Source: CAIXSC01 sp046349855 (GTDB lineage: Bacteria > Planctomycetota > Planctomycetia > Pirellulales > Pirellulaceae). From it: a stretch of DNA of 64,000 nucleotides. The notes under the pieces are model-generated. The model made no database searches. It worked only from the letters and a program-made list of their open reading frames with translations, and had not been told where the DNA came from. Below, piece by piece: positions 19,968-27,645 of this stretch (position 1 is the first letter of the stretch; the number at the start of each line of letters is the position of its first letter). The translations under genes and the position numbers were made by a program. The stretch is from NCBI GenBank assembly GCA_046349855.1, contig JAXMBM010000005.1:121061-185060 (forward strand), given 5' to 3'.

Positions 19968-21121
19968 ACCCTCCGTCTCCCCGCGCGGCCTATATCCACG
20001 TGCCGTTCTGCCGGCGGCGCTGCGGCTACTGCAACTTCACGCTGGTCGCCGGCCGCGACGACCTCATTCCCGCCTACCTCGACGCCCTGGCCCGCGAACT
20101 GGCCAGCTCCCCCGCCCCTCGCCCCGTGGACACCTTGTTTCTCGGCGGCGGAACTCCGACCCATCTGCCCGTTCCCCACCTGCGGCAACTCCTCACCCTG
20201 GTCACGCACGCCTTTCCCCTCCAGCCCCATCACGAATTCTCGGTCGAAGCCAACCCGCGCGACATCACGCCTCCCCTGGTCGAACTCCTGGCTGAATTCG
20301 GTGTCAATCGGCTAAGCCTCGGGGCCCAATCTTTCTCGAGCCGCAAGCTGACTCTCCTGGAACGCGATCACCACGCCACCGACGTGCGTGCCGCCGTGGA
20401 ACTCGCTCAGACATACTTCCCCGTGGTCAGCCTCGATCTGATCTTCGGCGTCCCCGGCGAAACGCTCGGCGAATGGACCGACGACCTGCTCGGTGCCCTC
20501 GCCCTGAACCCACAACACCTTTCCACCTATGGGCTGACCATCGAGCAGGGAGCGCGCTTCTTTGCGCTCGCCGCCCACGGCCACCTCGCCCCCCTCGACG
20601 AAGAACTCGAACGCCAGTTCTACGAGCTGGTTTGCGATCGCCTGACGGCCGCCGGCTGGGAACACTACGAAGTCTCGAACTTCGCACTCCCGGGGTATCG
20701 TTGCCGACACAACGAGACCTACTGGCTGGGACTCCCCTACTATGCGGCGGGGCCCGGTGCCGCCCGCTTCGTCGACGGCCGGCGGGAAGTCAATCATCGC
20801 AGCACCACCACGTACATTCGCCGCCTGCAGTCGGGATGCTCGCCGGTCGCCGAGTCCGAATCGCTTCCGCCCGAGGCCGCGGCCCGCGAACGCCTCGTGT
20901 TCGCTCTCCGCCGACTCGAAGGACTCGCAGCCCGGGCCTTCGCGCAGGAAACCGGCTTCTCCCTGGAACAGCTCGTCGGCCCCCTGCTGACTCGCTACGC
21001 GGACCTCGGATTGCTCCACTGGGACGGTGAACGCCTCCGCCTCACGCGGGCCGGACTGCTGGTGAGCGATTCCCTCTGGCCCGAATTCCTCGCCCCTCAA
21101 CTGCCGGACCGTTCGGCCTGA
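19958..21121 (+). CDS. hemW: HemW-like radical SAM protein (coproporphyrinogen III oxidase-like)
   Basis: 387 residues if started at GTG 19958; another GTG at 19964 forms a GTGA overlap with the previous stop. GGAGG at 19941-19945 is the likely ribosome site. The sequence AYIHVPFCRRRCGYCNF carries the C-x3-C-x2-C cluster motif with the extra cysteine typical of HemW replaced by Asn-Phe. GGGTPTHL, SVEANPRD, RLSLGAQSF and DLIFGVPGE follow the family order, and a HemN C-terminal domain is present. HemW is thought to be a haem chaperone for respiratory proteins rather than the true oxidase. Gene order is scpA, RNase Z-like, hemW. Confidence 0.87.
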   Translation: MAVNPPSPRAAYIHVPFCRRRCGYCNFTLVAGRDDLIPAYLDALARELASSPAPRPVDTLFLGGGTPTHLPVPHLRQLLTLVTHAFPLQPHHEFSVEANPRDITPPLVELLAEFGVNRLSLGAQSFSSRKLTLLERDHHATDVRAAVELAQTYFPVVSLDLIFGVPGETLGEWTDDLLGALALNPQHLSTYGLTIEQGARFFALAAHGHLAPLDEELERQFYELVCDRLTAAGWEHYEVSNFALPGYRCRHNETYWLGLPYYAAGPGAARFVDGRREVNHRSTTTYIRRLQSGCSPVAESESLPPEAAARERLVFALRRLEGLAARAFAQETGFSLEQLVGPLLTRYADLGLLHWDGERLRLTRAGLLVSDSLWPEFLAPQLPDRSA

Positions 21122-21144
21122 GAATTCGGGCCGTTGCCGGCGGA

Positions 21145-21338
21145 GCGCGGGCTGGGGTGGCGGGATGGGGGGCTGCGGGCTGGGGCGCTGCGGGCTGGGG
21201 GCTGCGGGATGGGGGGCTGGGGCTGGGGGTGGGGGCTGCGGGATGGGGCTGCGGGATGGGGGCTGCGGGATGGGGGCTGCGGGGCTGGGGGGCTGCGGGC
21301 TGGGGGCTGTGGGGCTGTGGGGCTGGGGGCGGGCGGGC
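21145..21338 (+). repeat. G-rich minisatellite
   Basis: About fourteen imperfect copies of a 7-14 base unit such as GCGGGCTGGGGGCT and GCGGGATGGGG lie between the 3' ends of the converging hemW and cysteine desulfurase genes. The plus strand has many runs of 4-6 G and could form G-quadruplexes. Confidence 0.85.
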
Positions 21339-21340
21339 GT

Positions 21341-21359
21341 TGGACCACGGAGTGGTCCA
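21341..21359 (+). repeat. Hairpin repeat TGGACCAC-GGA-GTGGTCCA, copy 2
   Basis: Identical to the element at 8478-8496 and again placed just after a degenerate G-rich repeat. A third half-copy, TGGTCCACGAC, follows at 21366. It lies 27 bp beyond the 3' end of the cysteine desulfurase gene. Confidence 0.7.
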
Positions 21360-21385
21360 CGACTTTGGTCCACGACTTTTGAGTG

Positions 21386-22561
21386 TCAGGTGGTTAATTC
21401 GCGGAAGGCGGCCAGAGCCCGCTCGACGTCGTCGTTGGTGGTCCAACATCCCACGCTGAGGCGCACGGTCCCCCCCTGCTCCCAGGAACCGATCGCGCGA
21501 TGCACTTGCGGCGCACAATGCCAGCCGGAACGGACCTGAATCGCATAGCTGGTATCCAGGATCGCCGCAACCTCCTGCGGGTCGTAACCCGACACCGAAC
21601 AGCTGACCACCCCAACGCTCGGTGCCCCCACGCGCGGTCCATAGACCTCGATTCCAGGTATCGCCCGCAATTCCTCCCGCAATCGCGTGGCCAGACGCTG
21701 GTGATGCGCCGCGATCTGCTCCACCCCTTGTCCCAACACATACTCCACTCCGGCCCCCACGCCAATGATCCCCGGAACGTTTAGATTTCCGGATTCAAAG
21801 CGCTCCGGCAACCCCTCCGGCTGCTCGTCGCATTCACTTTCCGTCCCCGTGCCTCCCTGACGCACCGGCTGCAGACGAGTTACCAGGTCAGCGCCGATCG
21901 CGAGAAAGCCGACGCCGAGCGGGCCGAGCAGACTCTTGTGACCTGCGGCGGCGACCAGTAACGGACCGGCTTCCGTGAGCGGCCAGGGAAACTGCCCCAG
22001 AGTCTGGGCCGCATCCACCAGCAACGGGCAGCCTTGCCGCCAGGCGACCGCGGCAAGGTCGGCCAGCGGCTGCACGGTCCCCGTCACATTCGAAGCATGG
22101 TTGATCACCACCAGACGCGTCGCGGGTTCGAGGACCGCGGCCACGTCCGCCGGATCGACCGCACCCGATGCATCGCAGGGAACCACGGTCACTCGGACCT
22201 GCCGACGGTCGCGTAACCAGCGGAGCGGGCGGTACACGGAATTGTGTTCCAACTGCGTCGTCACCACGTGGTCACCATCGCCCAGCATTCCGTGCAGCGC
22301 CAGATTGAGGGCGTCGGTGGCGTTGGCGGTCCAGACGATCCGCCGCGGGTCGGTCATCCCCAGCACGCGTGCCACTCCCAGGCGAGCGGCATCGACGGCT
22401 CGACCGGCCTCCACCGCGGCGCGATAGGCCCCGCGTCCCGCCGCCGCTCCGCACTCTCGCAGGTACCGCTCGACCGCCTCATAAACCGTGGGCGGCTTGG
22501 GCCACGACGTGGCCGCATTGTCCAGGTAGAGCCGACGATGATCGGCAGAGTTGCCGGACAT
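21386..22561 (-). CDS. Cysteine desulfurase-family PLP enzyme
   Basis: 391 residues from ATG 22561 (MSGNSADHRRLYLDNAATSW). It is a class V aminotransferase-fold enzyme. The PLP lysine is in AAGHKSLLGPLG, the cofactor aspartate in LLVDAAQTLGQFPW, and the active-site loop cysteine in RSGWHCAP. The opening YLDNAATSWPKP fits the cysteine desulfurase subgroup that differs from classical IscS/SufS. It would mobilise sulfur from cysteine. The start is 4 bp after the moaA stop, so it belongs to the moaE-moaA transcript; sulfur supply to the dithiolene of molybdopterin is an attractive but unproven role. Confidence 0.88.
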   Translation of the reverse strand: MSGNSADHRRLYLDNAATSWPKPPTVYEAVERYLRECGAAAGRGAYRAAVEAGRAVDAARLGVARVLGMTDPRRIVWTANATDALNLALHGMLGDGDHVVTTQLEHNSVYRPLRWLRDRRQVRVTVVPCDASGAVDPADVAAVLEPATRLVVINHASNVTGTVQPLADLAAVAWRQGCPLLVDAAQTLGQFPWPLTEAGPLLVAAAGHKSLLGPLGVGFLAIGADLVTRLQPVRQGGTGTESECDEQPEGLPERFESGNLNVPGIIGVGAGVEYVLGQGVEQIAAHHQRLATRLREELRAIPGIEVYGPRVGAPSVGVVSCSVSGYDPQEVAAILDTSYAIQVRSGWHCAPQVHRAIGSWEQGGTVRLSVGCWTTNDDVERALAAFRELTT

Positions 22562-22565
22562 GAGG

Positions 22566-23570
22566 CTAACCGCCAATCTGGAACATGGCCCGCGCCGGCC
22601 GGATGAACTCGGGCGAGTCCATTCCATGTCCCGCCTTCTTCTGCAGGACGCAATCGCTCAGCAATTCTGCCAGATCATCATCGCTGCCGCCGCCCCGGAG
22701 AATCGCCCGAGCGTCCCATTCCACCGTCGAAAACAGGCAATTCCGCACCTGCCCTTCCGCGGTGAGTCGCAGGCGATTGCAATCGCCGCAGAACGGCTGA
22801 CTCACCGGATTGATGAACCCCACCTGCCCCCGGCCATCGGCATAGGAAAAGTCGGTAGCTGGCTGGCTCGGATCAGGGCGGGGAGCAGGAATCAGTTCCC
22901 CAAAGACCTGTTCGATCTGCTGGCGAATCTCCACGCCGGTCAACACCTGCGTTTCCTGCCAGTTCTGTTCCGCGTCGAGCGGCATGAATTCGATGAACCG
23001 CAACTCGCACTGCTGTTCGCGCGCGAATCGCGCCAGCGGAATGATCTCGCCCTCCGTGATGCCGCGGAGGGCCACCGCATTCAGCCGGAGCGGCTGGAAA
23101 CCAACCCGCCGAGCAACGGCAATGCCCTCCAGCACGCGGTCCAGACCGTCGCGCCGCGCAATCTGGCGGAACGTTTCCTCGTGCAGCGCATCCAGGCTCA
23201 CATTCAGTCGTGTCAGGCCGGCCCGCTTCAGCTCCTCCGCCTGCTCGGCCAGCAGGATGCCGTTGGTCGTCAGCGCTACCTCTTCGATTCCCGCGACCCG
23301 TACCAGCCGCTCGACGAGCGCCGGCAGCTGACTGCGCACCAACGGTTCGCCACCGGTCAGCCGCAACTTTCGCACCCCCATCCGAGCGCAGACAACGGTC
23401 ACCCGCTCGATCTCTTCGAAGGTCAGCAGTTCATGCCGTGGCCGAAACGTGATGTTCTCGTTCGGCATGCAGTAGAAGCAGCGGATATTGCAGCGATCGG
23501 TGACGCTGATGCGGAGGCTCGTATGCACGCGCCCGAAACGGTCGACCAGCCGTCGCTTGTCGTCGTTCAT
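22566..23570 (-). CDS. moaA: GTP 3',8-cyclase
   Basis: 334 residues from ATG 23570. The N-terminal radical SAM cluster motif is CNIRCFYC, the GGEP site is LRLTGGEPLVRSQ, and the C-terminal second cluster is CGDCNRLRLTAEGQ followed by a third cysteine in RNCLF. The terminal GG of FQIGG, needed for catalysis in MoaA, is present. The enzyme makes the 3',8-cyclo-GTP precursor of the molybdenum cofactor. It lies between moaE and the cysteine desulfurase gene with 4-bp gaps on both sides. Confidence 0.97.
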   Translation of the reverse strand: MNDDKRRLVDRFGRVHTSLRISVTDRCNIRCFYCMPNENITFRPRHELLTFEEIERVTVVCARMGVRKLRLTGGEPLVRSQLPALVERLVRVAGIEEVALTTNGILLAEQAEELKRAGLTRLNVSLDALHEETFRQIARRDGLDRVLEGIAVARRVGFQPLRLNAVALRGITEGEIIPLARFAREQQCELRFIEFMPLDAEQNWQETQVLTGVEIRQQIEQVFGELIPAPRPDPSQPATDFSYADGRGQVGFINPVSQPFCGDCNRLRLTAEGQVRNCLFSTVEWDARAILRGGGSDDDLAELLSDCVLQKKAGHGMDSPEFIRPARAMFQIGG

Positions 23571-23574
23571 GGCC

Positions 23575-23988
23575 TCACGCTCCCGGATGGACCCACTCGG
23601 TCGCACCTTGCTCGCCGTTCTCCTGCTTCCAGATCGGCACGACTTCCTTGAGCGTATCGATCAGCCACTGGCCGGCTTCAAACGCGGCGCGGCGATGGGG
23701 ACAACTGACCGCCACCGCCACACTCGCTTCGCCCAAATCCACTCGCCCCAGTCGATGGACGATCGCGCATTCCACCACGGGCCAGCGCCGCCGCGCCTCG
23801 GCTTCGAGCTCTTCGAGCTTGCGCTGGGCCATCTCGCCATAGCATTCGTATTCCAGCCACAGCGTTCGCCGCTCGCCCGTCCATTCCCGCGTGGTCCCCA
23901 GAAACAGCACCACCGCTCCCGCCTGTGGCGACACCACCTGGGCCAGAACCGCCTGACTGTCGATCGGACTCGTTACCAGCGACACCAT
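23575..23988 (-). CDS. moaE: Molybdopterin synthase catalytic subunit
   Basis: 137 residues. Family features are GAVVLFLGTTRE, the HRLGRVDLGEASVAVAVSCP stretch and the active-site lysines in LKEVVPIWKQE. MoaE inserts two sulfurs into cyclic pyranopterin monophosphate using thiocarboxylated MoaD. MoaD is not in this window; the next genes are moaA and a cysteine desulfurase, both on the same strand with 4-bp gaps. Confidence 0.94.
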   Translation of the reverse strand: MVSLVTSPIDSQAVLAQVVSPQAGAVVLFLGTTREWTGERRTLWLEYECYGEMAQRKLEELEAEARRRWPVVECAIVHRLGRVDLGEASVAVAVSCPHRRAAFEAGQWLIDTLKEVVPIWKQENGEQGATEWVHPGA

Positions 23989-24119
23989 ACCCGGTCACCA
24001 CTGCCTGCGTGCTACCTGCCGCCTCACTGCCCCCTGGGCAACCGCTGCTCGACCGTCGGCGTCCCGTCCTCAGGGTCCGAGGAACGGTGAGTCGACCGTC
24101 GCCCGTCCCGAGCGGCCGC

Positions 24120-24290
24120 TTACGCCTCGCGGAGTTTTTTCGCCTCGGCCTCCAGACTGCCGATTTCCGCCTCCAGCCGTTTCACTTCCCCCGGTTCGTC
24201 ATCCTGTCGCCGGGCGCCGGCCAGTTGCTGGCGCAGCTTCTGCAGTCGCTGATGGATGACATCCAGCCGCTTCTTATCTTTCTTGTCCAT
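24120..24290 (-). CDS. Small coiled-coil protein
   Basis: 56 residues from ATG 24290. The whole sequence is charged and heptad-like (RLDVIHQRLQKLRQQLAGAR, then VKRLEAEIGSLEAEAKKL), predicting two helices separated by a DDEPGE turn. It resembles short conserved planctomycete proteins of unknown function. It begins 8 bp after the stop of the upstream membrane protein gene, supporting a real, co-transcribed gene. Confidence 0.7.
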   Translation of the reverse strand: MDKKDKKRLDVIHQRLQKLRQQLAGARRQDDEPGEVKRLEAEIGSLEAEAKKLREA

Positions 24291-24297
24291 GATCGAC

Positions 24298-24858
24298 TCA
24301 ACTCCGAGAAGCTTCGCGCGCCGGCGACAGCGATCGTTCGGGCTGCACCACCGTCTTCCCGGACTGCCCCGTGGTTCCTTCCCCCTTGAGAGACCGCGGT
24401 GCCTGGCGGAGGAAACCGCCCAGGCAGACCACCAGTGTTGCCAGGAGAAGATTAAGCGTCAGCCAGGTGCGGGCATTCTGCCGCGCTCGCTCGGCCAACG
24501 CGCTGCGTCCCGCCAGCAGGCTGGCGATATACAGCACAATCAGGGCGAGCAGAAACTTGATTCCAAACACCATGTGGTAGAGTCGGCCGGGGAGGACCGA
24601 ACGGTCGAGTTGATAACTGACCACCAGCAACACGAAATTGATCAAACCGCTGGCCACCAGCAGGCCGGCGGACATCATCACGATCCGCGACCAGCGTCCC
24701 CGGACCGCCGCCCGCAGCCGGTCGTGCGCCTCCTCCGGTAACTCGGCCGCCGCCGGCAGCAGCACGAAACGCTGGAACACGGCGCCTCCCATCAGCGCCA
24801 CGGCCGCCAGCACGTGCAGCCAGCGCAGGACCAGCCCGATCAGCATCACATTGTCCAT
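24298..24858 (-). CDS. Four-TM membrane protein, CopD-like
   Basis: 186 residues with four hydrophobic helices at about 5-27, 55-80, 93-112 and 131-150. RWLHVLAAVALMGGAVFQRF at the start resembles the CopD-like/DUF2269 membrane family. The tail of about 35 residues is polar. Copper handling is only a family analogy; no metal ligands stand out except the early histidine. It is followed by the 56-aa coiled-coil gene. Confidence 0.6.
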   Translation of the reverse strand: MDNVMLIGLVLRWLHVLAAVALMGGAVFQRFVLLPAAAELPEEAHDRLRAAVRGRWSRIVMMSAGLLVASGLINFVLLVVSYQLDRSVLPGRLYHMVFGIKFLLALIVLYIASLLAGRSALAERARQNARTWLTLNLLLATLVVCLGGFLRQAPRSLKGEGTTGQSGKTVVQPERSLSPAREASRS

Positions 24859-24939
24859 AGTCTCTCCGTTCCTTCTCGACCGTTACCGTGTGCAGCATAC
24901 TCCAAAACGGCCGTTTCGGGGACCGTCGTCGACGGCCGA

Positions 24940-25986
24940 TCAGACCCGGGCCGGAGGCAATCCGCGGAATCCTTCTTCCACCGGCAGGATTAAACCCAAA
25001 CGCTGCTCCTGCGCCTGCCGCACGAGATGGACACCGAGCGCCACGTCGGCCAGGGCCATTCCCACCGACTTGAATACGGTCAGACCGCCGGTCGACGCCT
25101 CGCGCCCGGTCGCGACCACGGCCCCCAATTCGCCGGCCGCCGTCCAATCCCACACGCCCGCCGCGACCGCCTGAGCGAGGTCGCCGGCTTCGTGACGGCA
25201 CGCCGCAACGCTGTCGCAAACCACCCGCTGTACGCGGCGAAACGTGGTGGCATCGAGTTCGGCACGGTCCAGCCAGTTCGAACCAATCGCGCACACCATC
25301 GCCCCGTCTGCCAGCCACGTGCCGTCGAACACCGGCGTCCGACTCGACGTGGCGGTCACCACCAGGGGAAGTCCGGAAACGGCGTGCTGGGGCACGGTGA
25401 CGGGAGTGACTTCCAGCAAGAGCCGTTCGGACATTTTGCGGGCGAACGCCTCGCGCCGTTCCGCGGATCGACTGTAAACCAGCACGCGGCGCAGCGGTCG
25501 CACGGCCGCCACGGCTGCCAATTGGGCTTCGGCCTGCCACCCGGTACCGAAGAGCCCCAGTTCATCCACATCGGGCGGCGCCAGATAGCGCACCGCAACC
25601 CCCGTCACCGCTCCCGTCCGCACTTGCCCCAGCCGATTGGCCTCCAGCAGCGCGACCAGGCGTCCGGCCGTGTTTTCGTGAAGTCCGACCAGAAAGCGGG
25701 CTCCCAGGGGAGTCGTGGTGTAATTCTTCCAGCCGGAGAAACCCAGATAACCGGCCGTCGCCGACATGGTGTGCAGGACGATCGCCGGACCACGCGCCCG
25801 CATGCGCGGCACGTTATCCGCTTCCCCTCGGGCCAGTGCCGCCAAGGCCCGCTCGGTCACGGACAGAGCAGAGGGCATGTCGACCAGTCGTGTCACATCG
25901 TCTTCGGTCAGGTACAGCACGGCAGCCACCTCGTCGCGCAGCCGTTCGTCGGGGAGCCGCCCTTCGGCCCGCGTCACGCGCCGCAA
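24940..25986 (-). CDS. Ornithine cyclodeaminase / mu-crystallin family protein
   Basis: 348 residues. Family order is visible: YLTEDDVTRLVDMPSALSVT near the start, GYLGFSGWKNYTT, NRLGQVRTGAVTGVA, then the dinucleotide site ELGLFGTGWQAEAQL, and DGAMVCAIGSNWLDRAELD. These NAD(P)-dependent proteins include ornithine cyclodeaminase, alanine dehydrogenase and other imine reductases; the substrate cannot be read from sequence. It is the first of the minus-strand genes in this block and lies 138 bp from the divergent lipoprotein gene. Confidence 0.85.
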   Translation of the reverse strand: MRRVTRAEGRLPDERLRDEVAAVLYLTEDDVTRLVDMPSALSVTERALAALARGEADNVPRMRARGPAIVLHTMSATAGYLGFSGWKNYTTTPLGARFLVGLHENTAGRLVALLEANRLGQVRTGAVTGVAVRYLAPPDVDELGLFGTGWQAEAQLAAVAAVRPLRRVLVYSRSAERREAFARKMSERLLLEVTPVTVPQHAVSGLPLVVTATSSRTPVFDGTWLADGAMVCAIGSNWLDRAELDATTFRRVQRVVCDSVAACRHEAGDLAQAVAAGVWDWTAAGELGAVVATGREASTGGLTVFKSVGMALADVALGVHLVRQAQEQRLGLILPVEEGFRGLPPARV

Positions 25987-26124
25987 TCGTCACTGCCGAC
26001 AGATTACGCAAGCCGTTTTCAATCGGCAACCGCGTTGACCATGCCGCCGGACCTCCCTTAGACTCGACAGACGCCCCAGCCTGTTCGAGGCTCAGGGGTC
26101 GAGGCGTTCCCTGGAGCTCTCCCT

Positions 26125-27645
26125 GTGCCGCGTTTGCTTCTACGTTGCTCCCCCTGTGGCTGGGTGTGCCTGCTGGTCCTGGTGGCGGCCGGTTGTCCCC
26201 GGCCCTCCGATCCCCTGCCGCCGCCCGTCCAACCGAATGCGGCACCAAGCGACTCCCAGGGGCGCGATTCGGCCAGCCCGTTGCGACTGCTGGTGGTGGA
26301 TGATTCCCAGCTGGCCGCCACGCTCGCAAGCGAATGGCGAACCATTTCGGACGAACCGCTCGAGGTCTCCCATTTGTCGTCGGCGCATGTCAGCGACACT
26401 CCCCGCCTGCCTCCGGTCGACGCGGTGATCTACCCCGTCGGCCTGCTGGGCACGCTGGCCGAGCGTGAGCAGATCGTGCCGCTGCCCGACAGCGTCTGGA
26501 ACAGCGAACGCCTCGACCGCCGCACGTTGCTCGAAGTGCCCCGCAAACGTGAGGCCGTCTGGGGCGAGAAAACGTACGCCATCCCCTTCGGAAGTCCGAC
26601 CCCGGTGCTGCTGTACCGCGCCGACGTCTTCGAGCGATTGAAACTGACGCCGCCGGCTTCCTGGCAGGAATTCCAGCAGGTGGCGGAACGCCTGGGAGCG
26701 CGGGAGGAACTGGGGGAACTGGCGCCCGCGGCCAGTGAATCCTGGAACGGTGTGCTGGAGCCACTGGCGGCCGGTTCGGCGGCCCCCGCGCTGCTGCTGC
26801 GGGCGGCGGCTTACGTCCGCCACCGCAATCAGTATTCAACGCTGTTCGATTTCATCACGATGGAGCCGCTGATCGAAAGCCCTCCGTTCGTCAAGGCTCT
26901 CGAGGAACTGGTGGCCGCCCACAGCATGAATCCGGGGCCGGCACTGGAGTGGGACGAGGATGCCGTACGACGCGAATTGCTGGCCGGGCGCGCTGGCATG
27001 GTCGTGTCGTATCCCCGTCCCGAACCGCGTCGCTCGTCCGAAGAACCGTCGGAGGACTCCCCCGCACCCGCCACCACCTCGCCAACTTCCGCCACTTTCG
27101 CCGTGGCACTCTTGCCGGGCTCGACCAGCGCCTATAACGCCAGCCAGAAGGTGTGGGAAACGCGCGGCGAAGATGATTCGCCGTACGTTCCGGTCTTCGG
27201 ACTCTCTGGGCGCCTGGGGTCCGTAACCAAGTCCTCCCGCCGCGGACAGGCCGCGGCGAATCTCCTCACGATGCTCTCGACGGCCGATTGGAGCGCTCGC
27301 GTTCTGACGGCCAGCCGCGGCGCGGGGATCAGCCGCACATCGCAGCTGGCGACACCCGACCGCTGGGTCGACGCACCGTTGGCCGGCGACGCTGCCCGGC
27401 AATACGCCGAACGAATCCGGGAAACGCAGCGTTCCCCGGCCTGGCTGATGGTCCCGCGCATTCCCGGACGGGACCGATATCTGGCGGCCCTCGATGAGGC
27501 CGTACGGGCCGCGGTTCGCGGTGAACAGACTCCGGCGGAAGCTCTGAGCGCTGCCGCGGCGCAATGGAAAAAGATCACGGCCGAACTGGGACCCGACTCC
27601 CAGAAAGCGGCCTACCGACGCTGCCTGGGAATCGATCCGTCATGA
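26125..27645 (+). CDS. Extracellular solute-binding lipoprotein
   Basis: 506 residues from GTG 26125, with GGAG 8 bases upstream. The signal peptide ends in the lipobox LVAAGC (cysteine about residue 24), so it is predicted to be a lipoprotein. The fold signature of type 1 ABC solute-binding proteins is seen in the KTYAIPFGSPTPVLLYRADVF, VAERLG and EELVAAHSMNPGP segments. No permease or ATPase gene is adjacent. Instead its stop overlaps the start of the 1376-residue cytochrome/propeller gene (ATGA), so the two may act together outside the cytoplasm. Confidence 0.78.
   Translation: MPRLLLRCSPCGWVCLLVLVAAGCPRPSDPLPPPVQPNAAPSDSQGRDSASPLRLLVVDDSQLAATLASEWRTISDEPLEVSHLSSAHVSDTPRLPPVDAVIYPVGLLGTLAEREQIVPLPDSVWNSERLDRRTLLEVPRKREAVWGEKTYAIPFGSPTPVLLYRADVFERLKLTPPASWQEFQQVAERLGAREELGELAPAASESWNGVLEPLAAGSAAPALLLRAAAYVRHRNQYSTLFDFITMEPLIESPPFVKALEELVAAHSMNPGPALEWDEDAVRRELLAGRAGMVVSYPRPEPRRSSEEPSEDSPAPATTSPTSATFAVALLPGSTSAYNASQKVWETRGEDDSPYVPVFGLSGRLGSVTKSSRRGQAAANLLTMLSTADWSARVLTASRGAGISRTSQLATPDRWVDAPLAGDAARQYAERIRETQRSPAWLMVPRIPGRDRYLAALDEAVRAAVRGEQTPAEALSAAAAQWKKITAELGPDSQKAAYRRCLGIDPS

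Noticed and set aside
21134..21539. Glycine/tryptophan-rich frames over the G-rich minisatellite
   Set aside because: They are translations of a simple repeat in several frames at once and have no ribosome site.
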